The notes below the pieces were generated by a model. It saw only the letters and a program-made list of their open reading frames with translations, had not been told where the DNA came from and did no database searches. Shown piece after piece: positions 43,787-51,848 of a stretch of DNA of 64,000 nucleotides; within the stretch, counting starts at the first letter, position 1, and every line of letters starts with the position of its first letter. Location: contig NZ_NMVJ01000010.1 of assembly GCF_002250565.1 (NCBI RefSeq), forward strand, positions 1 through 64,000, written 5' to 3'. The DNA comes from Parenemella sanctibonifatiensis. GTDB lineage: Bacteria > Actinomycetota > Actinomycetes > Propionibacteriales > Propionibacteriaceae. A program made the position numbers and the translations under genes.

Positions 43787-45391
43787 TCAGTGCTCGAGCG
43801 GCTTCTCCGCGCCCGCGCCGGTCATCGAGCGGACCTCCATCTCGGCCTGCTTGGCCGCATCGGCGCGTTCCTTGGAGATGACCGTGCCGAGCCAGCCGCC
43901 GAGGAAGCCGAGTGGGACGCTGACCAGGGCCGGGTTCGCCAGCGGGAACCACGCGAAGTTGGCGTCGGGGAACATCGCCGAGGGGGCGCCGGATACCGAG
44001 GGGGAGAAGATGATGAGGATCATCGCCGAGCCCAGGCCGGCCCAGATTGACCACAACGAGCCTTGGGTGTTGAACCTCTTCCAGTAGAGCGAGTAGAGGA
44101 TCGAGGGCAGGTTGGCCGAGGCTGCCACCGCGAACGCCAACGACACCAGGAAGGCGACGTTGAGGTCCTTGGCGCCGATGCCGCCGATGATCGCCAGGAT
44201 GCCGATCACGACGACGGTGGTCCGCGCCACGCGTACCTCCTTGGCCGGGTCGGCCTTGCCGTCCTTGATGACCGAGTTGTAGATGTCGTGGGCAAAGGAC
44301 GCCGAGGCGGTGATCGCCAGCCCGGCCACCACGGCCAGGATGGTCGCGAAGGCGATGCCGGCGACGATTCCGAGCACGATGGAGCCCGCCGCGCCCTGAC
44401 CGGGCAGCCAGTACGCCAGTGCCGGCGCCGCGGCATTGGCGCCGCCGGGCAGCCCCTTGATCGTCTCCCCGGTTACCAGCCAGGCCGCCCCGAAGCCGAG
44501 CACGAAGGTGCACAGGTAGAAGGCGCCGATGAGGCCGATCGCCCAGGTCACCGAGCGCCGTGCCTCCTTGGCGGTGGGGACGGTGTAGAAGCGCATCAGG
44601 ACGTGCGGCAGGCCGGCGGTGCCGAGCACCAGCGCCAGCCCGAGCGAGACGAAGCCGAGCGGGTTGTTGCCGTACTGGGCCATCGGTCGGACCAGGTCGG
44701 TGTCGGTGGTCGCATCGGCCTGGGTGATCAGGTCGGAGAGGTTGAAACCGGACAGCACCAGCAACCACACCGTCATCACCACGACCGCGGTCACCAGCAG
44801 CACCGCCTTGATCATCTGGACCCAGGTGGTGCCCTTCATGCCGCCGATCAGCACGTAGGTGATCATCAGCAGACCGACCAGCGCGATGACGCCGCTCTCG
44901 GCCAGGTCGCCGTGGATGCCCAGCAGCAGCGACACGAGCGAGCCGGCGCCGGCCATCTGGGCCAGCAGGTAGAAGAAGGAGACCGCGAGCGTCGAGATGG
45001 CGGCGGCCAGGCGTACGGGTCGCTGCCGCATCCGGAAGCTCAGCACGTCGGCCATCGTGTACTTGCCGGTGTTGCGCAACGGCTCGGCGACCAGCATCAG
45101 GGCCACCAGCCAGGCGACCAGGAAGCCGATCGAGTAGAGCAGGCCGTCGTAGCCGTAGAGGGCGACGGCGCCGACGATGCCCAGGAACGAGGCCGCCGAC
45201 AGGTAGTCGCCGGCAATGGCGAAACCGTTCTGGCGGCCCGAGAAGCTGCCGCCACCGGTGTAGAAGGCGCCGCTGTGGCGCTTGGGCTGGCGGGAGACGC
45301 GGATGACGATGGTGAGCGTCACCACGACGAAGATCGCGAAGATCGCAATGTTGATGAGCGGGTTGCCCAGCTGGGTCTGCAGCGCGGTCAT
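43787..45391 (-). CDS. actP: Cation/acetate symporter (sodium:solute symporter family)
   Basis: A 534-residue transporter with about thirteen transmembrane helices. The N-terminal YTGGGSFSGRQNGFAIAGDYLSAASFLG block and GGMKGTTWVQMIKAVLL are typical of ActP. It takes up acetate and related short acids. The ATG at 45391 overlaps the stop of a DUF485 gene (ATGA), the usual actP partner arrangement. A longer open frame upstream lies inside that partner gene. Confidence 0.9.
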   Translation of the reverse strand: MTALQTQLGNPLINIAIFAIFVVVTLTIVIRVSRQPKRHSGAFYTGGGSFSGRQNGFAIAGDYLSAASFLGIVGAVALYGYDGLLYSIGFLVAWLVALMLVAEPLRNTGKYTMADVLSFRMRQRPVRLAAAISTLAVSFFYLLAQMAGAGSLVSLLLGIHGDLAESGVIALVGLLMITYVLIGGMKGTTWVQMIKAVLLVTAVVVMTVWLLVLSGFNLSDLITQADATTDTDLVRPMAQYGNNPLGFVSLGLALVLGTAGLPHVLMRFYTVPTAKEARRSVTWAIGLIGAFYLCTFVLGFGAAWLVTGETIKGLPGGANAAAPALAYWLPGQGAAGSIVLGIVAGIAFATILAVVAGLAITASASFAHDIYNSVIKDGKADPAKEVRVARTTVVVIGILAIIGGIGAKDLNVAFLVSLAFAVAASANLPSILYSLYWKRFNTQGSLWSIWAGLGSAMILIIFSPSVSGAPSAMFPDANFAWFPLANPALVSVPLGFLGGWLGTVISKERADAAKQAEMEVRSMTGAGAEKPLEH

Positions 45392-45804
45392 GCCTGGCCC
45401 CCTTCCAGTTCGGTGGCCGAGGTGCCCGACGTGCCGGACTCCAGGCGCTCGCGGAGCTTGCCCGCCAACGGGTCGATGCGGCGGTTGGCGTGGCGGATGT
45501 AGAGCCAGGTGATGACGAAGGTGGAGAGGAACTGCCCGAAGCCCCACAGCATGCCGATCGAGACCTCACCAATCGCGCGGGTCGCCATGAACTCCGGCGC
45601 GTACGTCGAGGCGAGGACGTAGGCGCCGTACCAGACCAGGAAGACCGCGGTCATCGGGAAGGCGAACCGGCGGAACCGCCGGCGGAGCTCAGCGAAGTCC
45701 TCGCTGGCCTGGACCTCTTGGAAAGCTTCGGGGGTGATCGCGGGCCGGACGGAGTCGGCTCCGTCGGGCAGGGGCGATTGGCCTTGGGGGTGCTCGGTTG
45801 ACAT
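45388..45804 (-). CDS. DUF485 membrane protein, partner of ActP
   Basis: A 138-residue protein with two transmembrane helices (FAFPMTAVFLVWYGAYVLA and IGMLWGFGQFLSTFVITWLY) and the family block YAPEFMA. It matches YjcH-like proteins that precede actP in many bacteria. The ATG has AGAGG upstream. A TTAGCT hexamer on the minus strand at 45848-45853 may be its -10. Confidence 0.88.
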   Translation of the reverse strand: MSTEHPQGQSPLPDGADSVRPAITPEAFQEVQASEDFAELRRRFRRFAFPMTAVFLVWYGAYVLASTYAPEFMATRAIGEVSIGMLWGFGQFLSTFVITWLYIRHANRRIDPLAGKLRERLESGTSGTSATELEGGQA

Positions 45805-45996
45805 GAAGCGTTGCCTCTCCGGTGTGGCTGCCGAGAAATTGATCGGAAGCTAACACGGAAAGCAACGGCCGGACTATGGGAGATTTCGTAACGATGACAT
45901 AACGGTCACGGGTACAGCTTTTCTGTCGAGATGTCACCCGCTACGGGCGGCTCGCTGGCGCGTCGAATCTGAGACGGTGACCCGATCATTTTGGGC

Positions 45997-46046
45997 GACT
46001 CGATCAGCGGCCTCGCTCAGGATGGCGCCTCCCGGGTGATCGAGTC
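45997..46046 (-). terminator. Inverted repeat after korB, possible terminator
   Basis: GACTCGATCA (45997-46006) and TGATCGAGTC (46037-46046) are perfect 10-bp arms with a 30-base loop. They lie about 50 bases beyond the korB stop, and on the minus strand are followed by GCCCAAAATG. The 289-base gap 45805-46093 otherwise holds the promoter region of the symporter pair. Confidence 0.4.
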
Positions 46047-46093
46047 GACCACTATGATCGCCGGCGCTCTGGCGGAGGCTCCGGCGTACGCGC

Positions 46094-47212
46094 TCAGTCG
46101 CGCTGGCCCACCGTCCAGGTGTCGCGGCCGGCCAGCATGGCTTCCAGATCGGCGGTCGTCGGGGCCGGGGTGGCGGCCTGGCGGACCTGCTCGCGTACGG
46201 CGTCGTCGTAGGTCTGGCGCTCGACGTTGCGGAAGATGCCCATCGGGGCGCGGTGCAGGACGCCGGCGTCGGTGAGCCGCGACAGCGCAAACGCCATCGA
46301 GGGGTCCGGATCGTGTTCGTCGTGGACCACGATCTGCTCGCGGCTCACCGAGGCGGTCTCGACGACCTCCAGGCCGGCACCGCGACCCGTACGCACCACG
46401 GCCCAGGTGCCGAGCCCGGAGCCCTCCGCGACCGCACCGAAGGTGATCGGCTCACCGTCGCGCAGCGGGATGATCGCCTCCTCCGAGGCGGCCCCCTTGA
46501 AGGCGTCGAAGGCGTGGTCGTTGAAGATCGGGCAGTTCTGGTAGATCTCCACCAGCGCGGACCCGCGATGCGCGGCCGCCGCCTTGACGATCTCGTTGAT
46601 GCCCTTGCGATCCGAATCCATCACCCGGGCCACGAAGCTGGCCTCGGCGCCCAGCGCCACCGACACCGGATTGAACGGCGTGTCCACCGACCCCGACGGG
46701 GTCGACTTGGTGACCTTGCCGATCTCCGAGGTCGGGCTGTACTGGCCCTTGGTCAGGCCATAGATCCGGTTGTTGAAGAGCAGGATCGTCATGTTGACGT
46801 TGCGGCGCAGCGCGTGGATCAGGTGGTTGCCGCCGATCGACAGCGCATCACCGTCGCCGGTCACCACGAAGACGGCCAGGTCCTCTCGCGCGGTCGCCAC
46901 GCCGGTCGCGATCGCCGGCGCGCGGCCGTGGATCGAGTGCATGCCGTAGCTGTCGACGTAGTAGGGGAACCGCGAGGAGCAGCCGATGCCGGAGATGATG
47001 ACGGTGTTCTCGCGCTTGATGCCGAGCTCGGGCATCATCCCCTGGAAGGCCGCCAACACGGCGTAGTCGCCGCATCCTGGGCACCAGCGCACCTCTTGGT
47101 CGGAGGTGAAGTCCTTGCGGGTCAGCGGCTCGATGGACAGCGGTACGCCGGCCAGCCCGCGCGGGCGGGACGGGTCCAGATCGGGGTTGGTGGAAACGGA
47201 GTCGAGGCTCAT
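46094..47212 (-). CDS. korB: 2-oxoglutarate (2-oxoacid):ferredoxin oxidoreductase, beta subunit
   Basis: A 372-residue thiamine-diphosphate subunit. The CPGCGDYAVLAAFQ start region, IGCSSRFPYY, the GDGDALSIGGNHLIHALRRN ThDP/Mg site and YGLTKGQYSPTS are all present. With KorA it decarboxylates 2-oxoglutarate (or related 2-oxoacids) to the CoA ester and reduces ferredoxin, replacing or backing up 2-oxoglutarate dehydrogenase. The ATG overlaps the korA stop. Confidence 0.94.
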   Translation of the reverse strand: MSLDSVSTNPDLDPSRPRGLAGVPLSIEPLTRKDFTSDQEVRWCPGCGDYAVLAAFQGMMPELGIKRENTVIISGIGCSSRFPYYVDSYGMHSIHGRAPAIATGVATAREDLAVFVVTGDGDALSIGGNHLIHALRRNVNMTILLFNNRIYGLTKGQYSPTSEIGKVTKSTPSGSVDTPFNPVSVALGAEASFVARVMDSDRKGINEIVKAAAAHRGSALVEIYQNCPIFNDHAFDAFKGAASEEAIIPLRDGEPITFGAVAEGSGLGTWAVVRTGRGAGLEVVETASVSREQIVVHDEHDPDPSMAFALSRLTDAGVLHRAPMGIFRNVERQTYDDAVREQVRQAATPAPTTADLEAMLAGRDTWTVGQRD

Positions 47213-49158
47213 ACGTTCTCCTCCTTCGAGGGCTCCGAGCCGGCCGGATGCCCGGGCTCGGAAATCGGATCGTGGTCGCCGTCGGGTTCGTCGCCGACGT
47301 CTTCGGGGCGCGGCAGCCCCAACATCGCGAGCAGGTCGCTGGCCAGCTCCGACAGCGAGATCGGCAGGCCGCGGACCCGGCTGTAGGACTGGATGTCCAC
47401 CAGGAACTCCGCACGCAGCATCATGGCGAGCTGGCCCGAATTCATCTCGGGAACCACCACCTTGTCGTAGCGCCGCAACACCTCGCCGAGGTTCTTCGGG
47501 AAGGGGTTGAGATGACGCAGGTGGGCCTGGGCGATGCTGCCGCCTGCGGCGCGCACCCGGCGTACCGCGGCGGTGATTGGACCGAAGGTCGAACCCCAGC
47601 CCAGCACCAGCAGGTCGGCGCCGTCGGGGTCATCGACGGTGATCTCGGGCAGCCGGTCGGCGATGCCGGCGACCTTCTGGGCCCGCAGCTCGGTCATCTT
47701 CTCGTGGTTGGCCGGGTCGTAGGAGATGTTGCCGGTGCGGTCGGCCTTCTCGATGCCACCGATGCGATGCTCCAGCCCCGGGGTGCCGGGGATCGCCCAA
47801 GGGCGTGCGAGCGTTTCGGGGTCCCGGCTGTAGGGCAGGAACGTCTCGGCGTCAGCCCCCGGGGCCGGTTCCTGGCGCGGGTCGATCGAGGCGATGTCAT
47901 CGATCGAGGGCAGGCGCCACGGTTCGGCGCCGTTGGCCAGATAGCCGTCGGACAGGATGATCACCGGGGTGCGGTAGGTGACCGCAATGTCGATCGCCTC
48001 GATCGCGGTCGCGAAGCAGTCCGAGGGGGACTGGGCGGCCAGCACCGGGACCGGCGCCTCGCCGTTGCGGCCATACATCACCTGCAGCAGGTCGGCCTGT
48101 TCGGTCTTGGTCGGCATGCCGGTGCTGGGTCCGGCGCGCTGGATGTCGCACACGACCATCGGCAGCTCGGTCATCACGCCCAGGCCGACCGTCTCGGCCT
48201 TGAGGGCAATGCCGGGGCCCGAGGAGGCGGTGACGCCCAGATGGCCGGCGAAGCTCGCGCCCAGGGCGGCGCCGATCGCGGCGATCTCGTCCTCGGCCTG
48301 GAAGGTGGTGACGCCAAACCGCTTGTGCTTGGACAGCTCGTGCAGCACATCGGAGGCCGGGGTGATCGGGTAGGCGCCCAGGAACATCGGCAGCCCGGCC
48401 TTGTGGGCGCCGACGATCAGCCCGTACGCCAGCGCCGCATTGCCCGAGATCTGCCGGTAGTCGCCGGCGGGCACCGGGGCTGGTGCGACCTCGTAGCGTA
48501 CGGCGAAGGTCTCGGTGGTCTCACCGAAGGCGTACCCGGCCTTGAAGGCGGCGATGTTGGCGTCGCGGATCTCGGGCTTCTTGGCGAACTTGTCGGCGAT
48601 GAAGTCGACGGTCGCCTCGGTGGGGCGGCTGTAGAGCCACGTCAGCATGCCCAGCGCAAACATGTTCTTGGAGCGGCTGGCCTCCTTGCGGCCCAGCCCG
48701 AACTCCTTGACCGCGGCGACGGTGATGCCGGTGAGGTCCAGGGCATGCAACTGGTAGTCGGCAAGAGTGCCGTCCTCCAGCGGGTTGGAGTCGTAGCCGA
48801 CCTTGGTCAGGTTGCGCTTGGAAAAATCGGCCGAGTCCACGATCAGCAGACCGCCGCGGGGCAGGTCGGCGATGTTGGCCTTGAGGGCGGCCGGATTCAT
48901 CGCGACCAGCACGTCGGGGCGGTCGCCGGGGGTCATGATGTCGTAGTCGGCGAAGTGGAGCTGGAAGCTCGACACACCCGGCAGGGTGCCCGCTGGAGCG
49001 CGGATCTCGGCCGGGAAGTTGGGCAGCGTCGAGATGTCGTTGCCGGCCAGGGCGGAGTCGACCGTGAATCGGTCACCCGTCAGCTGCATGCCGTCGCCGG
49101 AGTCACCGGCAAATCGGATCACAACACGGTCGAGGGTGTGGACGGCGGTCACAGACAC
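47209..49158 (-). CDS. korA: 2-oxoglutarate (2-oxoacid):ferredoxin oxidoreductase, fused gamma-alpha subunit
   Basis: A 649-residue subunit. The gamma domain comes first (FAGDSGDGMQLTG near residue 20, then LVAMNPAALKANI), followed by the alpha domain (GAYPITPASDVLHELSKH, SSGPGIALKAETVGLGVM, RAGPSTGMPTKTEQADL). I chose GTG at 49158 because AGAAGGAAG precedes it and it gives the normal family length. The frame continues upstream by ~100 codons without coding character. Confidence 0.94.
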   Translation of the reverse strand: MSVTAVHTLDRVVIRFAGDSGDGMQLTGDRFTVDSALAGNDISTLPNFPAEIRAPAGTLPGVSSFQLHFADYDIMTPGDRPDVLVAMNPAALKANIADLPRGGLLIVDSADFSKRNLTKVGYDSNPLEDGTLADYQLHALDLTGITVAAVKEFGLGRKEASRSKNMFALGMLTWLYSRPTEATVDFIADKFAKKPEIRDANIAAFKAGYAFGETTETFAVRYEVAPAPVPAGDYRQISGNAALAYGLIVGAHKAGLPMFLGAYPITPASDVLHELSKHKRFGVTTFQAEDEIAAIGAALGASFAGHLGVTASSGPGIALKAETVGLGVMTELPMVVCDIQRAGPSTGMPTKTEQADLLQVMYGRNGEAPVPVLAAQSPSDCFATAIEAIDIAVTYRTPVIILSDGYLANGAEPWRLPSIDDIASIDPRQEPAPGADAETFLPYSRDPETLARPWAIPGTPGLEHRIGGIEKADRTGNISYDPANHEKMTELRAQKVAGIADRLPEITVDDPDGADLLVLGWGSTFGPITAAVRRVRAAGGSIAQAHLRHLNPFPKNLGEVLRRYDKVVVPEMNSGQLAMMLRAEFLVDIQSYSRVRGLPISLSELASDLLAMLGLPRPEDVGDEPDGDHDPISEPGHPAGSEPSKEENV

Positions 49159-49374
49159 CAGCTTCCTTCTCGTACGAATCAGCCTGCGGGGCACCCGCGG
49201 CAACCTGCCCCATGCTACTTCGTCAGCGCAGGAGAAAAGCCCCGCCGTGAGATGCGGCCGGAAGATGTTGCGAAAATCACCTTTGGAGGATCGCAACCCG
49301 CACGACGCTGGAACAGAATGAATTTGTCCAAGGGGCCAACCAGCGGCTCGCAGTTGCAGGTGGAGAACCGAGAC
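49159..49374. other. Intergenic stretch before the duplicated block
   Basis: No gene is supported. The korA promoter should be here; TAGCAT on the minus strand (49212-49217) is a possible -10. The part after ~49260 has lower GC and no recognisable element. Duplicated sequence starts at about 49375. Confidence 0.4.
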
Positions 49375-49754
49375 CCGGTTGCTCCTCTGGTTGAGGGTGA
49401 ATTCAGGTGGCTGTCGTGGGGGTGGCTCGCTTCGGGTACGGCTAGCTGTCGTCGTGGGATGGGTCACGCGCGCTGCGTGCTGGCCCGCTGGTGGAGACGG
49501 TGCGGGACCAGCCGGACCACGGCCGGTTCGTCAGCGCCGGCGATGCGGGCCTCCAGCCGGTCCAGGGCGGCATCCACCAGCGCCGCCAGGTCCGCGCTGA
49601 CCGTGGTGAGGCCCGGTTCGGCGTACGCCGCCTCCGGGATGTCGTCCCAGCCGGCCACCGCGACCTCGGCGCCGATCCGAATGCCCTGCCGTCGCAGGGT
49701 GCGCATCGCTCCGATCGCCAGCAGGTCGTTTCCGCAGATCAGCGCGTCGATGCC
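49375..49754. repeat. Duplicated segment, copy of 54856-55226
   Basis: It starts with sequence matching the start and leader of the Gfo/Idh gene (CCGGTTGCTCCT), continues through the same intergenic DNA with small indels, and includes the end of lacI. In the lacI part I count about seven mismatches in 291 bases. Confidence 0.8.
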
Positions 49755-49757
49755 CAT
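49464..49757 (-). pseudogene. lacI fragment, C-terminal part
   Basis: About 97 residues corresponding to the last quarter of the intact LacI protein at 54936-56015 (ICGNDLLAIGAMRTLR, then AVAGWDDIPEAAYAEPGL). The DNA-binding domain and most of the sugar-binding domain are missing. The upstream edge lies in an 11-base stretch (GCGTCGATGCC) also found in the DUF6807 gene. It has an in-frame ATG, but no sign of expression. Confidence 0.85.
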
Positions 49758-49792
49758 CAGGTCCTCGTCACCGGCGGAGTGACCATCGGCGT
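49744..49792. repeat. 49-bp piece of the DUF6807 gene
   Basis: Identical to 53029-53077 as read by eye. It joins the lacI fragment on one side to the truncated yceI on the other. Confidence 0.8.
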
Positions 49793-50149
49793 GACCTGCT
49801 GGGTCTGGCCCTTGATGGTCAGGTCGCCGGTCACGTTAAGGGTGTCCTCGTCCTCAACCTCAACCTTGGTGGACTTGAAGGTCAGGGTGGGGAACTGCTC
49901 GACGTCGAGGAAGTCGGCGCTGCGGACGTGGTTGTCGCGGTCGGCGTTGCCGGTCGAGATCGAGGCAGCCTGGATGGTGACGTCGATCTGGGCGCTTTCG
50001 GGGTTGGCGCCATCGCCCGAGGCGGTGCCCTCAACCTCGTCGAAGACGCCGCGAACCTTGGTCACCATGGCGTGGCGAGCGGTCCAACCCAGGCGGGTGT
50101 GGCTGGGGTCGATGGCGAAGGTTCCGTTGATGGTGGTCAGGCCGGTCAT
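49757..50149 (-). pseudogene. YceI-like protein, truncated at the C-terminus
   Basis: A 130-residue frame. The N-terminal part is a clear YceI-like lipid-binding beta-barrel (GTFAIDPSHTRLGWTARHAMVTKVRG, then FPTLTFKSTKVE and LTIKGQTQQVT). Family members run to about 170-190 residues; here the frame runs into the 49-bp foreign piece and ends MVTPPVTRT, so the last third of the barrel is gone. The ATG has a good AGGGAG site. The product is probably unstable. Confidence 0.8.
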
Positions 50150-50229
50150 GTGAGACTCCCTTGATGATTGAACATTCAAGTACTCGGTAGCACCGGACCA
50201 TTCCCGCCGGGCAAACTCTCCTGGAACTT

Positions 50230-50622
50230 TCAGCGGGCGGCCAACGCCGCGATCGCGGCGCGGGTGGCGGTCAGTCGAAATGACTCCTCGACCAACTCGG
50301 CGACCTCGTCCCAGTTGGGGTCGGGGCCCAGGTCCAGGCCCAGCCAACCGTAGGCGCCCAAGTAGGCCGGGCGATAGATCCGCTCGTCCTGGGCCAAGGC
50401 CTCGGCCTCGTCGGGTGATGGCAGGAAGACCAGCGACTGACCATGCTGGACGTAGCTGCCGTCCACCTTGATCGAGCCGCCGTAGTAGGCGAACACCTTG
50501 GTGGTGTAGAACGCCGGACGGCCGTGGCTGACTTTCATCTTGGCGTCGGGAAAGCCCAGGCACAGCTCTTCCAGGCGAGCCAGTGTGGGGTCGTCCTCGT
50601 CGAACATCTGGGCGTGGGGCAT
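50230..50622 (-). CDS. MmcQ/YjbR-like protein
   Basis: A 130-residue small protein of the MmcQ/YjbR fold, with the conserved start ...ELCLGFPDAKMKVSHGRPAFY, a central FAYYGG..KVDGS and the end block YLGAYGWLGLDLGPDPNWDEVAELVEESF. It is complete. Members are single-domain proteins of unclear function, often called DNA-binding. The ATG at 50622 follows TAGGCT by six bases and has no ribosome binding site. Confidence 0.85.
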   Translation of the reverse strand: MPHAQMFDEDDPTLARLEELCLGFPDAKMKVSHGRPAFYTTKVFAYYGGSIKVDGSYVQHGQSLVFLPSPDEAEALAQDERIYRPAYLGAYGWLGLDLGPDPNWDEVAELVEESFRLTATRAAIAALAAR

Positions 50623-50628
50623 GAACCC

Positions 50629-50634
50629 AGCCTA
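50629..50634 (-). promoter_or_regulatory. Leaderless -10 of the mmcQ-like gene
   Basis: TAGGCT on the minus strand, six bases (GGGTTC), then ATG at 50622. It overlaps the last codon of the upstream immunity-like gene. Confidence 0.55.
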
Positions 50635-51090
50635 GGTGAGGAGCGGAGTGCCGCCCATGGACGTGATCCAGCGGTCGCGGGCCCGCCCCGGGGTGTCGTC
50701 CTCGTCAAGGATGACGCCCCCATAGTCCCAGTCGCCCTTGACTTCGCCAGACTGTGGGTTGTAGGTGGTGATGATGCGCTCGGGGGGCTGCGGCAGCAGT
50801 TTCAGTGCCTTGCCCAGGGCGCGATGTTCGTCGCGGGCCAGGTCGCTGACCAGTTGGTGGGGGTCGTAGTCCCGGTTGGCGTCGGCCTCGGCGAGGTCGT
50901 AGGCGTCCACGAACTTGCCGTTGAAGCGGAAGAAGGCCGTGGTTTCCAGGGCGCCGTGACTGATCAGGGTGTAAATCCAGATCGTGTCCACCGCTGGGTC
51001 ACCCTCGATGTAGTTGACCGCAGTCTGCAGGGTGTGTTTGGTGTAGGCCTCGTAGGCGTGCTGCACCTGTTCGTTGGACGCCTCGCTCAT
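50632..51090 (-). CDS. YezG-like (DUF600) immunity protein, putative
   Basis: A 152-residue soluble acidic protein. It begins with a helical segment (QVQHAYEAYTKHTLQTAVNY), then DTIWIYTLISHGALETTAFF and the later strand pair RIITTYNPQSGEVKGDWDYGG. The spacing of these parts resembles YezG/DUF600 immunity proteins; this is my reading, not a search result. Support comes from position: directly upstream on the same strand is the tail of a nuclease of the type YezG-like proteins usually neutralise. The ATG has a strong GGAGGAAG site. It looks intact although the toxin is broken. Confidence 0.6.
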   Translation of the reverse strand: MSEASNEQVQHAYEAYTKHTLQTAVNYIEGDPAVDTIWIYTLISHGALETTAFFRFNGKFVDAYDLAEADANRDYDPHQLVSDLARDEHRALGKALKLLPQPPERIITTYNPQSGEVKGDWDYGGVILDEDDTPGRARDRWITSMGGTPLLT

Positions 51091-51219
51091 GCTTCCTCCA
51101 TCGGTTGGCTTGTTGGTGGATGGGTGGTCCCGATGGGTCCTGGAGCCCGGGGCTCACCTGACGGTGGCGTGCCGCCGGGGCAGCTCAGCGCCGGCTTGCG
51201 AGCGTCGCTCCCCATCGGG

Positions 51220-51427
51220 TTACTGGTCGAAGGTTTGTTTGAACGGTTCACCGTCGATTTCGTACCTGACAGTGAAGCCTGTTGGTCTACTGCCACTACC
51301 GTAGTGGACCTCGGTGAACACCTCGACGTTCTTGCCCGAGTTCAGGGCATCGGCCCCTTTTGCTCCATGTTCTTCCAGGCGCCCTGGTTGAGGTCACGGG
51401 CCTGGGCGACGATGTTGTCCAACCCGC
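51220..51427 (-). pseudogene. C-terminal fragment of a polymorphic-toxin nuclease, frameshifted
   Basis: The first part on the minus strand reads GLDNIVAQARDLNQGAWKNM, which matches the end of the DNA/RNA non-specific endonuclease domain (Endonuclea_NS_2 type: NLV.Q...LN.GAWK.ME). A one-base deletion in the G/A-rich run at about 51352-51361 shifts the frame. In the next frame it continues ADALNSGKNVEVFTEVHYG, then RPTGFTVRYEIDGEPFKQTF, ending at TAA (51220-51222). The catalytic part and the N-terminal delivery region are missing. The lacI fragment joins it at 51427/51428. Confidence 0.7.
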
Positions 51428-51848
51428 TGTCGATCGCGACGTGGTCGTAGGGCAGCGACTGCTCGGCGAGGTCCTCCCGCTCGCCGAGCAGGACCAGCGG
51501 AGATCGGGGCTGGACTTTGTTGATCTGGAAGCTGTGCACCGAGATCGGGGACATGATGACGCCGTCGGCGAAGTGCATGTCATAGCCGCGCGCGGCCGCC
51601 AGTTCCCGCTCCGGGTCGCCGCCGGTCTCGTCGATCAACACCGTCAACCCACGGCCGCGGGCGTTGTGGATCAGTTCCTGGGCCAGCGCAGCGAAGTAGG
51701 GCGAGGTGATGTCGGGCAGCGCCAGCGCGGCGATCGAAGTGCGGCCCTGCCGCAGCTGCCTGCCGGCCAAGCTGGTGCGATATCCCAGCTCAGCGATGGC
51801 GGCCTGCACCGCGGCGCGATTCTCGGCCCGGACGTGGGGGCGATCGTG
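51428..51848 (-). pseudogene. lacI fragment, N-terminal/middle part
   Basis: 421 bases matching 55487-55907 with about four mismatches that I can see. They encode residues from HDRPHVRAENRAAVQ to YDHVAID of the intact LacI. The first ~30 residues (HTH) are replaced by sulfatase DNA, and the downstream edge runs into the toxin fragment through a shared TGTCGATCGCG. Confidence 0.85.

Noticed and set aside
45848-45853. Strong promoter claim for the DUF485-actP pair
   Set aside because: TTAGCT is a plausible -10, but no -35 or activator site could be matched, so it is only mentioned in the gene entry.
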